From Zingiber officinale (Eukaryota; Streptophyta; Magnoliopsida; Zingiberales; Zingiberaceae), in assembly GCF_018446385.1 (NCBI RefSeq), contig NC_056002.1:5443474-5507473 (forward strand): a DNA stretch of 64,000 nt, given 5' to 3'. Positions within the stretch are counted from its first letter, which is position 1, and every line of letters starts with the position of its first letter. This document shows positions 1 to 12,383 of this stretch, one piece after another. The notes beneath the pieces were generated by a model, which saw only the letters and a list, made by a program, of their open reading frames with translations, was not told the origin of the DNA and searched no databases. The position numbers were made by a program, and so were the translations under genes.

Positions 1-1238
1 TTTCTTTCCTTTGATTTAATTCTGCTGTAGCATACCTATGTTCTTTTTTAAGAGTTTAAGAAAAGTATAAGAAAGATTAAAAAAAGAAAGAAAAGGCCGA
101 GGCCTTAAGTAGATCCCAAAAGTCAAGACTTTAGGGATTTTGGCACACAATGTGCCTATTAAAATGCCAAGGCATTAAAAGAAGAAGTAATTAAGATTAT
201 AAATATTTTACTTTTAAGAAGAGGCTAGTACCCGACATCCAAGAGCTTGTCGTTAAACAAATCCAGGTGTCCAATTCCGAGGTCTTGGCCCACCTGGACG
301 TGGCCCTCTTTTAGGATTGGTGGCTCGCTACCCCAACCTATTAGGGAACGCGCATAAGATGGTACTACGTCTGGGCCCAAGAAGAAGTTGATTATTATTT
401 TGAAGTATTATAAGTATAAGCTTTTGAACTAATAAAACAATGTGTTTACAAAAGTTTACAAGTATTAAAGAATAAGTTTAAATAAGTGAAATAAAAGAAT
501 AAGTTTTTAAGTAAGTTTAATAAGAATCAGAAAGTGTTTAGAATTCGAAAAGTTAAATTCTTTATGCTAGCATGATAGTATAGACTTGTCTTACATGTTT
601 AGCCTTTCAGTATGTTTCTTTACTATTAGAAGAGCATGAGTTAGCTTACTGTTATTTGCTATTTATGAGCATGAGTAGCTTTACATGTTAGCATTCAGTT
701 TTAGCATGTTTTTATTTATATACATGCATATCGAGTTTTTGTGAGTTAGATAGCGCTTACTAAGCAAATTTTGCTTATAGACTACACTTCCTCTTACTGC
801 AGATACAGGAAAGGAAAAGATATAGAAAGGAAGGCGACAAGGAGGTGTTCGAGGGATGTGTGATGCCAGGACTATGGAAGCCTTGGGACTTAGTTTAAGA
901 ATTTATTAAGAATGTATTAGATGAGTCATTTAGTCTTCCGCTGTTAGTTAACTGTATGTTTTTATTTTGTTTCCGCTATTTATTACTTGCATGCTTTGAT
1001 TTCATTAAACTGCGTGGTGATGTTATTCCTTTTGGTTGTGAAAATATATGTTCCAGCCGCCTGTGGCTGAGTATAGTTTGTTTGTATTGTTGATTTGGTC
1101 ACCGGTACAGGGGAGATTCTGTCGAAATTTTTCGGTAGGGTTTCCATGTGATTTTTAATCATACCGGTTAAGTAGAGTTAGTAGTTAAGTAACGGTCATC
1201 CTTAGAGAGTAGTAGTAGTAAGAAGGGTGGTCGTTACA
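1..1238 (-). mobile_element. LTR of a Ty3/gypsy-like element (fossil, partial)
   Basis: Non-coding block that reads like a plant gypsy LTR on the minus strand. On that strand it begins at 1238 with TGTAACGACC directly after a purine tract (AAAGGGGGAGA, 1239-1249), the usual arrangement of a polypurine tract and LTR start. The other end lies beyond the window. It is tentatively Tekay/Del-like from the general look of the start and the internal text; no coding part is attached, so the family call is an inference. Confidence 0.45.
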
Positions 1239-2689
1239 TCTCCCCCTTTGCCATAAATCAAAAATGAGCTAGTTTTGAAAAACTTAACTTTTTAAGACAG
1301 AATTTAGCAGAAAACATTTTAACTTAGGCAAGGAGCAAGTGAAAGGCAACACCTTAGAATTGATTTTGCTTGAAGAGATATAGCAAAAAGGAGCTCTTTT
1401 TAACTTAGTGTATTTTGAGGAGTTTCCAAAAATTTTCACAGAAAAATTTTCAAAACACAATTTTCAACTTCAGAAATTTTCCGGAAAAAAAATATTCAAG
1501 TTTTTTAAAGAAAATTTCCAAGGAAAATTTTCAACTTAAAGAAGTTAATTGCAACTTAACAAAGTTTTTCAAACTTTAAACAATTTTCTAACTTAAGAAA
1601 AAAATTTTAACTTAACGAATTTTTGAAAAAGTTTCAGCTTAAATAATTTTCTAACAAAATTCCAAAAAAAATAGAGGACACTTGAAAGTTTTAAATTTGG
1701 AGAAGTTTTTGAAAAGTTGTTTAAGGCATGTTTTTGAAATGAATTTCAAGAATACTTAAGGCAAAGGAGAAGCGATAACCTTAATGTTTAATAGCTTGCC
1801 ATTTTGTTTTAATAAGGTATCAGAGCCCTAAAGACCAAGCATGAGTCAAGATTTGTTTTGATCAGGTATCAGATCCCTTAAGTACAAGCATGCTTAAACT
1901 TATTATATCCTTTTCCTTTAGTTTGAGAGATACTTTTAGCTAAGATAAGGTTATTTTTGTCTTTAACAAGTAATTAAGCAAATGTTTGTGATATCACAAC
2001 ACTTAGCATTTTCAGCAAAACTTAGCATTTGAAAACAATTGCTTTGAGAGACACTTAGCTAATTTTTTTTTTTAACTTTAAAAAATACTTAGCTAAATTT
2101 GAAAATACTTAGCTATATATTCAGCTTTAAAATGATTGCCTTGAGAAAACTTCTTGCCAAATAGCTAAGTTTAGAGTATAGTCTAACTAAGCTTAGTTAA
2201 AGAAGACTTGATTAAGTACTTAGCTTAAAGAGGTTTTACATAAAGGCTTAGCTTTGAAAACATTATAGAAGAGTTATAATTTAAGAGTCAGGTCATAAAT
2301 AATTTCAATTTTAAAGTTAAGATAAGAATAACCTGAATTTTTGAAAATAAGTAAAAAAATAGTTTTTAATTTTGAGGTCAAGTTAAAATTTTATTTTAAC
2401 GAAAAACTAATTTTAAAACCAATTTAAAATCACTTCCCCTTAATAAATACCTTAATAAATTCTTCGAGTTCAGGAGTCCAAGCATGAGAGGTTAAAAAAT
2501 AATTTTCCTATCTTTCCATCTCACTCATTCTAGATAAACAAGCATGTTTAGCATATGAGTGAACGTGAGATGGAGTTAACATTTGCAATCATAATTTTAT
2601 AATATGATTTGAGAATTAAAGATTTTTAAACCCTTTTAAATTAATTGAATAACATTCTGAAATTAATTGAATAATATTTTGAAATGATT

Positions 2690-3100
2690 TTCAAAAAAAA
2701 TTTAATGATTTTGAAATGCATTTTCAAAAGATTTTTGAAATGAATTTTCAAAAGATTTTTTAAATGATTTTTAAAAGAATTTTTTCAAATAATTTTTAAA
2801 AGATTTAAAATTCGGTTTTAAAAGATTTTTAAATAATTTTGAAAAGAATTTTAAAATAATTTTCAAAATAATTTTTAAAGGACTTTTAAAAGAATTTTTA
2901 AAATGATTTTCAAAATAATTTTTAAAGGACTTTTAAAATAATTTTTAAATGATTTTCAAAATAATTTTTAAAGGATTTTCAAAATAATTTTTAAAGGACT
3001 TTTAAAGGAATTTTAAAATGAGTTTCAAAATAATTTTTAAAGGACTTTTAAAAGAATTTTTAAAGGACTTTTAAAAGAATTTTAAAATTAAGTTTTGAAG
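2690..3100. repeat. AT-rich degenerate minisatellite
   Basis: Imperfect tandem copies of a roughly 30-35 bp unit. The recurring pieces are TTTCAAAATAATTTTTAAAGG and GACTTTTAAAAGAATTTT (split here for length), seen at least eight times by eye. It lies inside the decayed retroelement interior and shows no coding potential. Confidence 0.7.
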
Positions 3101-3669
3101 TAATTTTGAAATTAATTTGAATTTGAATTAATTATCAGTTTGTTTTTAATTACTTAGTCATCTCACCCAATCTGAATTTTCAATCAAGGAATCCTATAAT
3201 TTTTTGAGATGAATTGAGGTTCAATTTAAGGGTCTGATTTAACTTTGTGTTAGATTCAGGTTTAGCTTTGGGTTCAACAAGTAAGCATTCTTTGGATAAA
3301 CTTCTGGGCTATGGTGAGTCACAAGGAACTCATTAAAGTAACCATGCCTTCGAGGTTTTCCAAATAGTCCTACCCATTGAACTTAATGCTAAACCTTAGT
3401 CTAACTAGTTAGGATCCATTTAAGGGTAGCTTCGGTCAGTTTCACTTGGCCAAATGCACCAGGTCGAAGTCATATCTTCCTAGACATGCGATGCCCAAGC
3501 TTCCCTAACGTACTATCATCCAAAAACTTCACCAGTACTGTGGGTCAAGTTAAACCTCACCCTTTTAATCTATCCTTACTTACCTTGTCGGGTAATTTAC
3601 TCTTGTTTACCCATTTCGGGTTGATAGGTTTCGGAGTTGCCAGCTATTCTGGACCCTCCTTCTATTTTG

Positions 3670-3910
3670 AATTAATTTTGAATAATTGATTTTGAATTTT
3701 GAATTTTGAATTTTGAGTTTTAATAATTTATTTCAAATTTTGAATTTTGAGTTTCAAATTAATTTCGAATTTTGAATTTTGAATTTTAAATTAATTTTGA
3801 ATTTTTAATTTTGAGTTTTGAATTTTAAATTAATTTCAAATTTTTAATTTTGAGTTTTAGATTAATTTCGAATTTTGAATTTTGAGTTTTAAATTAATTT
3901 TGAATTTTTA
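3670..3910. repeat. TTTTGAATTTTGA-type low-complexity array
   Basis: Tandem, imperfect copies built from TTTTGAATTTTGAGTTT and AAATTAATTT. The array sits inside the same retroelement remnant and is separate in sequence from the array at 2690-3100. Confidence 0.7.
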
Positions 3911-4178
3911 TTGTTTTAGCTCCCCCTGGATCATAGCCTCGATAAGGTCTATTGAGGTAATGTATTTGATCCTTAGGGACCCAATACTGTCCAAGTCCAA
4001 CTTGATTGATCAGGTTGGACTTGGCAACCTATGCTTGGACCATTTTTCTATTTGTTCTTTGTATGAGAGATAGGTATGACCTATATTTGTTTTTTGTTTT
4101 GTATCCTAGTCCAGTTCGATTGTAGATTGCCCTTTGTGTTCCAAGAATCATGTCAAGATTCTTGGATCCCAAGGAAAA

Positions 4179-5045
4179 TCATTCTAAGGTTGTCTTCAAA
4201 TCCTTGACTTGACTTTTCAGGTTGGAATTCTCTTCCTCGAGTTTTTGAACTTGAGTTGAGGTTCCAGTCTGAACTGGATCAGTCAAGGATTCGTTATTAG
4301 TCGTCTCTTTAAGGAGTGTTACCTCCTTTAGAAGCGACTTGATTCGAATTTTGGACTTAGCTACTTTATGCATTAAATAATTAATTATGCAATATAACCT
4401 ATTTTGACTTACAGAGGGGTTTGGCCCTTCGGAAACGGATGCGGATCCGTGGCTTCTCTCGGACTCGGCTTCCGATTCGTCCTCGCTTCCGGATTCGTTG
4501 GTGTAGTCCCGGGCTGTCAATATGAGAAAATTAGTCTGCTCTAGTTCTTCGTCGTCGGATTCCTCTGAGGAAGACTCGTCCCATGTTGCCTTCAGTGTTT
4601 TCTTAGTCTTGCTTATTCCTGCAAATAACGCAACACCTTCCTCGGCTGGACTAGTATTAGTCTGCTCAAATAATTTATTTATTAAAACATGGTTACCTGT
4701 TTTTGTATCAGGAATACCTTCGTGTAACTCAATCAGATTCTCCCACAGCTCCTTGGCACTTGAGAATGGGCCGGCGCGATTCAGCTCCTTATTCGTTAAG
4801 CCACACTGAAGTGTATACGTTGCTTTTGCATTTGCTTCCACCTTCTTAATTAGAGATGCGTCCCAATCCTCGTATGGTAGTGGTTTGCCGGCGCTATCAG
4901 ATGGTAGTTGGAATCCGGTTTTGACAATCATCCAGACTTCAAAGTGAGTCTGGAGATATGCCTCCATCCGACCCTTCCAGTACCCGAAGTCGTCTCCGGT
5001 GAATAGCGAAGGGCGGGCTGTACTGTAGCCTTCTTGAAGGGCCAT
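4179..5045 (-). mobile_element. gag part of a SIRE-like Ty1/copia element (fossil)
   Basis: An open stretch of about 288 residues starting MALQEGYSTARPSLFTGDDF. It has the copia gag opening (aromatic/Gly followed by YWKGRMEAYL), the LTNKELNRAGPFSSAKELW helix region, an acidic serine-rich middle and a C-terminal coiled coil rich in Leu, Lys and Glu. It lies just downstream of the primer-binding site and LTR at 5291-6434. It is the structural polyprotein part of a retrotransposon and not a host gene. The protein is shorter than full SIRE gags, and the element as a whole is broken. Confidence 0.8.
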
Positions 5046-5290
5046 TTCAGATTAACCTAAAACGAAAAACAACCAACAAAATGTCCCAGGACTTGGTCCT
5101 GGCTTAGTAGTGCGGAAGGGAAAAAATGGATCACGAACTCGGGTGGTGTTGCACCAATTCCGAGAAAAACCGATTCGAGGGAAAAAGAATTAGAATATAG
5201 CTATGAGGCTAAATTCTAATCGACTCCGAAAATATAAAAAATACCACGAAAAAATATTTTGAATGGTGGTTGCACCGATTCAAAATGACC

Positions 5291-5305
5291 CCGCTCTGAT
5301 ACCAA
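5291..5305 (-). other. Primer-binding site (initiator Met-tRNA type)
   Basis: On the minus strand this reads TTGGTATCAGAGCGG, matching the common plant retrotransposon primer site TGGTATCAGAGC. It starts two bases after the LTR end (..CCATCA), which fixes the LTR boundary and the orientation. Confidence 0.85.
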
Positions 5306-5306
5306 T

Positions 5307-6434
5307 TGATGGATCGAAAGCGCTAGAGGGAGGGTGAATAGCGCTCGTGGCTATTTCGTTTTTCGAAATCGTAAAAGCTTGTTCAGAAATAACGCAGCGG
5401 AAAGTAAATAAAGTGGACACGAAGGATTTACTTCGTTCGGAGCCTGTGACGACTCCTACTCGAAGGCCCGCGATCCTTGATCGCTTCCGGTGGGCAACAA
5501 CTATAATTCGTAAAAGCTATTACAAGCTAAGTACAATTTAAGCAGAAAAGAATATTGTATCGACAATAAAGAGACTAAAACTGAAGCTCCGGGTTGTCGT
5601 TGCAGCACTTTTGAGTCGAGACGTTAGTAGCTTGTCGCACGGAGAATGCTTAGAAGATTGTTTGTTTAAAGCTGCACCTCAACCCTCCTTTTATATGAGG
5701 TTCCGGGCGCCTGGAGTGTGACGTGGCCAGCCAACCAGGTTGCTCCACGTCGCGAAGTCGCGCAGGGGATAAAAGTTGGTCCCGGGCGCTCGGATCCATC
5801 CCGGGCGCCCGGACCTCCTTTTTCCAGGAGCCGCTTCTCCTGCAAAACAAGGTTAGTCCGAGCAATTGCATACCCTGCAAGACAATGTTAGAATCTGATA
5901 ATTCATAAGTGAAAAAGAGTTGACAGTCTTCGGACTGTCCGAGTCTGACTTCGGATTTCCAACCGGAAACCCTAGGTCGACCCGACGCCTACTGTTCCCT
6001 CTACGGGGAACGCGTCCTCACCTACTCCACTCAGGAGATTTACCTGATGTCAGTCCGGTCCTCCAGACCGACTAGACTTTTCGCCTAGGGTTACCCCCCC
6101 TAGGACCTAGGGTTACCGCCCCCTAGGGTTTTTCTCCACCTAGGGTTACCGCCCCCTAGGACCTAAAGTTACCGCCCCTTAGGGTTTTCCTCCACCTAGG
6201 GTTACCGCCCCCTAGGACCTAAGGTTACCACCCCTTAGGGTTTTTCTCCACCTAGGGTTACCGCCCCCTAGGACCTAAGGTTACCACCCCTTAGGGTTTT
6301 TCACCTGCCTAACCGCAGCTAGGACTTTCCTGAAACACTCATTCAAACATGTTAGGTCACACACTAACTTAACTTTGAATCCTTTGCCATTATCAAAACT
6401 AAGGTTCGATCGTCGGATGCTTCCCGCACCAACA
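5307..6434 (-). mobile_element. 5' LTR of the SIRE-like copia element
   Basis: On the minus strand the 1128-bp block begins TGTTGGTGCGGGAAG and ends CGATCCATCA, giving imperfect TGTTGG/CCATCA ends, and is followed by the primer-binding site. It holds a TATA-like TATATGAG/CTCATATAAAA near 5690, CCGGGCGCCCGG-type palindromes at 5700-5815 and a CCTAGG minisatellite at 6075-6310. A 220-bp stretch that looks like the 3' interior of an oppositely oriented SIRE element lies beyond 6434, so this LTR appears to have been inserted into another element. Confidence 0.8.
6075..6310. repeat. CCTAGG-rich minisatellite inside an LTR
   Basis: About four imperfect copies of a unit near 53 bp made of GGTTACCGCCCCCTAGG, ACCTAAGGTTACC and CCCTTAGGGTTTTTCTCC blocks. 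CCTAGG palindromes recur throughout. It resembles telomere repeat text only superficially. Confidence 0.8.
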
Positions 6435-8010
6435 TTCACTTCATTTTGATATTTGGCAAATGGAGTGAATTAATGTATTTAAGTTCATGTTTCTTATGAG
6501 TTCATGGTTTTTATGACATGATCTTTTCATGCTTGTTGATTAACTTCATGTTGATTTCAATTCTTATGCTTATCGTATATCTTGATAATATTATGATATG
6601 TTGGAAATTAGCCTAAATTTAAATCGATTGTCAAACATCAAAAAGGGAAAGATTATTGGTGCAATCATGCCCTAATGAGAAGTTTCAATGATTAACAATC
6701 ATTTAAGTTTAAGTTAATACGTTGGATCTAACTTAAGTTACAAGTTTGCAGGATAAAGGATGTTCAAGGAGGTCAAGGATTAGATTCTTGGTAAGAAGAA
6801 GTCCAAGAAGGTCAAGGATCAGATTCTTGGCCAAATGAAGTCCTTGCAGGTTGGAAGACCGGATGCAAGGTAAAAGAAGTCTAAGAAGACTGATGACTAG
6901 ATTCTTGGTAAACAGTAGAAACCCGAGCAGATTGGATGCTAAGGTAGACGAAAATCCAGAAATGAGGAAGCTCCAAGCACAACGTCCGAGGAATAGGAGG
7001 TTATCTGGCATGAGGTAATTAGAATTAGTTGATGTGTTTATTAATTGACTGGTAACCGATCATAACCAAACGCAAGCACACAGTAGCTTCCCAAATCGAT
7101 CAACCAATCGATTAGACACTAGCCTAATCGATTGGTGCAATCGATTAGCAAGCTTTCTAAGATACATAGAGAGTTGTCAAATCGATTAGACACTAAACTA
7201 ATCGATTGGTGCAATCGATTGGTTATTTTTTGTGAGTGCATAGAGAGTTGCCAAATCTATTGCCCAATCGATTAGGTACTAGACTAATCCATTGGTGAAA
7301 TCAATCAGAGGTTTTCTGTGAGCGCACAGAGAGTTGTTGAATTTATTATCCAATCAATTTGTACAATCGATTTGCAGGCTTTCTGCGAGTGCACAGTGAG
7401 CTGCCAAATTGATTGCATAATCGATTAGGCATGGCTAATCGATTGGTAGACTTTCTTCGCCAAGAAAGAAGGTTGTCAAATCGATTGTACAATCGATTAA
7501 AGTTTCTAATCGATTGAAGACACCCACCAATCAATTAAGATTCAAAATGGAGTAATCGCAGTCGTTGATCTGAAGTCAGTGACTGTTCAATGAATAAGTC
7601 AGAAAATTCGTAATCGATTAGGAGTTTTACTAATCGATTAGTGATGACGAAAAGTTGAGAAACGACTAGATTTCGAAGCGTTCAAAAGAAGAGATTTGGG
7701 AACGAAGCGACAACAATGTTCCATTGCTATTCTCCACTTATATCCTAGTGCCAAGCTCTCAATCTTCAAGCAATTAAGGAGAACCAAGCCAAAAACTTGT
7801 AATATTTCCTTTTTTTTCTTCTTCTTTGTTGCGATGTTATTTTGAGAGCTTTGAAAGCTTATTTGTGAAAGGTTTCTTTCCTTTTAGTTTGTTCCGAGAA
7901 AAAGAATTCATAGTGGAATCTGTGACTGTAGTGTGGATCTTTAGATTAGTCACCTTAAGGAAATAAAGACCAAATAAATCAAGTCGTTAGCATTATGGTG
8001 TTTTTAGTTT
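6435..8010 (+). mobile_element. 3' end and LTR of a second SIRE-like copia element (fossil)
   Basis: 6435-6654 is spacer-like DNA ending in CAAACATCAAAAAGGGAAAGA, a polypurine tract on the plus strand. The LTR then starts near 6655 (TTATTGGTGCAATCATGCCC; TG replaced at its first bases) and can be followed to about 8010, where the GTCGTTAGCATTATGG region typical of the downstream LTR part occurs. The terminal CA boundary is not clear. The LTR carries GGTCAAGGATTAGATTCTTGG-like imperfect repeats at 6760-6910 and the AATCGATT island. A minus-strand SIRE element abuts it at 6434. Confidence 0.6.
7090..7640. repeat. AATCGATT palindrome island in a copia LTR
   Basis: About 17 ATCGAT hexamers by eye in 550 bp, mostly as CCAATCGATTAG or CTAATCGATTGG pairs spaced 10-60 bp apart. 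The text between them shares phrases such as GTGAGTGCACAGAGAGTTG. It belongs to the upstream (U3) part of the LTR at 6655-8010. Confidence 0.85.
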
Positions 8011-10616
8011 CATGTACAAACGCAACTCTAGCTCTACCAGTCCTAACCTCTTATGCTCTATTTGATGAAAAAATATGGAACATAGTGCAAATTATGATTA
8101 CTCGTGGGCCCATGTGCTCATTGATAGAGCGGCCATGTTACAAGTCATAATTGAGTACTTAAGTGAAACATGATTCTCATCTGTGAGAAGCGACCTACAA
8201 AGATCGGCTACCTGTATCCAATAACATGAGCGCTTCTCGGATTTAGCCTGATAGTTCGTGGAAAATTTTAATAGAGTCGGTCTGGTCATCTCCAGCCTCA
8301 AGGGTTAGTCGGATAGTAAGAACCGAATCTCCAAATTACCTTAAAAAAAACAAGTATGATTTTGTGAAAAATTGAAATTAATTTTCAATTTTAAAAAATA
8401 AATAAAAAAATAAAATTGATAATTTCGTGGATGATTTTATGTGTTGCTTTCAGTATGTTTGGTGGATGTGGAAATACTCATATGGTGTTTGATTGGGTGT
8501 TAACTACTGACAAGGAGAGTCCACAAGTTGGTGCCGGGTCACACTCCGATTTGACCCCCCACGCACCATTCCACATTTAATTTACACCCAAAATTGAGTA
8601 GCCCACTACTTTGGTTTTAGACATCACATTTCAATCCAATCAATTTGGTCCAAATTGGTAGTAATTAAGTCATTAATTACTATGTTTCTTAATTATTTTA
8701 AACATTTAAAACCACAATTAACCAAATGATCAAGGCATACCATTATGACCATAACTATGAACTCACTTTCATTAATGACTCTAGAATTAGATCCTCCACA
8801 AAACTTTCACTTCACTTTCAATTGACATGGTCATGAGAACATATCCACCGCAAAGGCATCACCCCCCACTAACCCCTTATGAAACTTAACTTGTAAGACT
8901 TTTCCAACTCCGAGAAGCGACAAAAGGAATCGTTCGGTTCCTCGGCCGGTTTAACTAATTATATTGATCAAATTATAAATCAATAAACAAAAGAAATTAA
9001 ATCTTAATTAATCTTTTTCATCTAATTCTAAAATCATCAAATCAAAAAAGAAATTTCATATTTATGATTAATCAAGTCAGCTAACGTCGAAACTGGGACG
9101 ACCGGTTAAATCAGAGAAATGCATATAGAGGTCCATCATGACAGTCAACATTCTCAGGTCGTTATCCATTAAAGAGAAAATTTTCATATTTATATATTAC
9201 TTGTCATTGTGATTTGAACAAAAACAAGAAAAAGGAACAAGAGATGTTGCAATCACGCCAACTCAAACTTGAGTTGTGCTTATTGGTGTAGATAAAGCTT
9301 TGTTGCTTCTAGATAGGTTGTCCCTTTCGTCCCCTTTTTTTTTCTACATTCATGCTTGGCTCAGCTTTCCCGCTCATGGCAATTTTTTTAATCCAACTTA
9401 TTGTTTGATGATTAATCATCATCATTATCATCAAGTTCATTGTGTTAGATGCTAATTAGGGTTTTTATTGCGGAGAAAGAAAAAAAAAAGTGCATTAGGT
9501 TTCAATCAAACATTTTGGAGAACAAATTCTTTTGGCTTTTGGAATTTTAGGGTTAGTGGCCATTGCATTCACTAACATATAATTCCCCTCCATTATGAGG
9601 CCTAGAGGGCACCACGTAGTCCTTGAATAAGAAGGGACCAAAACATCACACATGTATTATTGTCACTTGAATATTATTTTTTTTAAATATCATTTATTAT
9701 GATGTGAGAATCTTTTCCTATTTCAATAATAATTTATTCTCATCATAATAGTTACTCATCGTTTGTCGTAACTCATGCATGGAAATTATACTAGTTAAAT
9801 TATTTTAAACAATAATGATTATGTGATATGTGCTAAACTAACTACATTTTTAGAATATATAAATAAATTAAATAAATAAATAATCTTACAACAAAAAATA
9901 TTTTTATCACTATTATTGTATTATATTTTTTTTATAATTATACTCTATATTTATATATTCTCCTCTCAAAAATAATTATGTTCTTAATCATCCTTAATGA
10001 ATCATATATGTTATAATTAGGAGTCTTGTCCTAGTCAAAATTTGGATGTCTTAGTATTACTCTAAACATTTTCTTGTAGATAGAGCACTTGAAGAATAGA
10101 TTATTTTGTATCTCCTCTAATATTATATCTAATATTATTGATCCTAATCATTATGATTAATAATAGTTGCTATCGTATTATCAAATAGTTATTTTCAACT
10201 TTTGCATTGTTGTTATCTGACTAACCTAGCTATACCATAAAAACTTGCTCCAACCATTCAATTTGGATATGGCTATCGATCGAAAGGTCGATCGCCATCA
10301 TGTTGTCCATGCGCTCAATCTTTGACAAGCGACACCATCCGACTTGATCCGATCTAAAGATGTTCGAATTAAGTTAGGGCTGACATCAACGACTCCTCCC
10401 CCATTGCCCTTTAAATTTGCTTTTACTTTGACAAATTATTTTCATAAAATACACAAATAATAAACAAAACCCTAATTAAAGGCCAACTCAAGGTTTATTT
10501 TACATGATTATGGACATTATTGCTGTTCTTGTCAAAAAGGAAAGAGAAGTTGAGAGGATGTGAAATATTTATAATATCCAAGGTGACAATTTTCTTGTGG
10601 GGGGATCCACCATATA

Positions 10617-10653
10617 TGATAATAATAATAATAATTATTATTATTATTATTTT
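10617..10653. repeat. (ATA)n followed by (TTA)n, self-complementary microsatellite
   Basis: Five or six AAT/ATA triplets are followed by about six ATT triplets, so the two halves are inverted complements and could form a hairpin. Confidence 0.9.
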
Positions 10654-11588
10654 AATTCAGTTCCTAAGCAATAGCTTCTGATTGATGTGATTAATTTCCA
10701 ATAAGGTTCTTTCTAGCAAAATTAAGGGCTCAATAATTTTCTTAATTTTATGAAATTTTAGAATATTACTGAATAAGATCTTTTATATATGAAAATATTG
10801 GAAATAAATATAATGATAGGACTAATATTATATATCACATTCTTTGTAATTTTAAACAAATTTATTTGTGGCATACATTTGTTATTTTTTAGGTAGCATG
10901 TGATCAATTAGTTTTTTTCTTCTAAAGTATATAGATTGATAGATACAAGAGTAAAATAATAGATTTATTAAGTTATTAAGTATCAAGTATGTTGTTAGCT
11001 TTTTATTATTATATTGAGCATCATTATACTTTCTTAATAGCATTCTATCTTTCATATTATGGTAGTATAGAATCATATTATGTTTTTTAATGAGACATCT
11101 TATGATTTTCTCCAAACCTCCCATGTTTGCCTTTTATGTTTCCGGAATGAGTTTGGTCATGGCCTATGTCTTCAAGTGCTCTTTCACATCTAAGCGCGAG
11201 TGATGATTAAGCGGGAGCAAGAAAACCAATAATCTCCTTCTTGTCCTTCTAAGGGCAAAGAAAGTGCTTGTATGAGGGTTCAATGACTTAGCTAATCAAG
11301 TCTAAGCAAGTGGAACGCTACACACATTTTAAATGAGGTGATGCATTAGTGAAGCCTCATTCTCATATATAGCATGGTTATTCCAATTAGCGAAACACTA
11401 TAGTATGCTTGGTGAGTGATGGCTCAATCTATAGATAGAAAGCCCTATCATAAGAAAGTACTATGTTAGGTTTGGAAAGCGATTGAACCAAGGTATTGAT
11501 ACAAGTTTTTCCTTTCCATAGTCTGCCAAATGACTCTACTCCACCTAAATTATATTCTTCAATTTCAAACCTTACACATGCATGATTA

Positions 11589-11591
11589 TAC

Positions 11592-11631
<40 letters not shown>
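11589..11631. repeat. CATA then TA microsatellite
   Basis: Three to four CATA units run into about 14 TA dinucleotides. Confidence 0.9.
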
Positions 11632-12246
11632 TCTATTTAGGGGGGTGTATATTTGGATAGCTTTATAAATTTTTATCATGTTATTTTTATATCATTTGGA
11701 TAATTTTTATCATACAATAATTAGAACAAAAACTTGAAAAAATTATGAGTTGTGAGATCTTTATATTTACAGAATGATTAATTTTTATTTAATCCTTAGT
11801 GGTGAAGGCACACACTAATCCAATTATCTTTTCAACTAACACGTGCTTGGGTCACTCACAATTATAATTTTGAAAACACCATAATTCTTGATGCGATAGT
11901 TGTTGGAAAATTATGGCTTGGCATTATTTCTAATTAATTCACACTACCCAAATTATAATCCTCTTTAATTAAGAACAAGTGAACTAAAAAAAAGAAATAT
12001 TATTTTTAATCATTACAAGGGGAATTGATCGATTAATTTTAATGTTGATATTTAATCATCTTTATTTTTTAAAAATAAAATAAAAGATTTTGTTTACCCC
12101 CTACCATTTTATACTGCTGTTTATCACTTTAATACATTTATTGTGGTATTTAATTTTGAATATTATATAAATGTTGATCACAAAAATGAATACGTCTTCC
12201 ACTATTTGTGTGGGACCCTCCACCAGCCGAAATAATTCTATAGAAG

Positions 12247-12247
12247 A

Positions 12248-12283
<36 letters not shown>
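12247..12283. repeat. (AAT)n microsatellite
   Basis: About 12 uninterrupted AAT/ATA triplets lie roughly 100 bp upstream of the purine-rich stretch that precedes the F-box/kelch transcript region. Confidence 0.95.
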
Positions 12284-12383
12284 TCATCTAGAAAAGAATC
12301 CATAAAATGAGAAATAAAAAGGATGAGGAGGGAGGGAGGAAGGTGGGGGTGGTTATTCCAGGAGGAATGAAGACGGTAGTTTA

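Larger units (their letters stand above)
1239..4178 (-). mobile_element. Degenerate internal region of a SIRE-like Ty1/copia element
   Basis: This stretch lies beyond the gag part at 4179-5045 in the direction of the element and keeps the same orientation. Around 3905-4060 the minus strand still shows protein-like text of the kind that follows gag in SIRE elements (for example VGLGQYWVPKDQIHYLN). The rest is very AT-rich, with two low-complexity arrays listed separately. No host gene is visible. The element is a fossil and is broken. The 1239-1260 end resembles the spacer ending in CAAAGGGGGAGA that SIRE elements carry. Confidence 0.5.
8011..12383. other. Intergenic, AT-rich, no gene seen
   Basis: I see no protein-coding gene here. 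Short open frames (for example near 8098-8301 and 10882-11124) have no recognisable domains and strongly biased composition. Visible structures are a mirror-like (ATA)n/(TAT)n hairpin at 10617-10653, a CATA/TA microsatellite at 11589-11631 and an (AAT)n run at 12247-12283. The 8080-8330 and 11110-11510 stretches have more even base composition and may be old repeat pieces, but I cannot name them. Confidence 0.6.

Noticed and set aside
6075-6310. Telomere-like TTTAGGG repeats
   Set aside because: The units are CCTAGGGTTACCGCC and TTAGGGTTTTTCTCC in a 53-bp minisatellite inside an LTR, not TTTAGGG tandem repeats.
7090-7640. CRISPR-like array
   Set aside because: The short palindromes are irregularly spaced, the text between them is related, and the DNA is a plant LTR.
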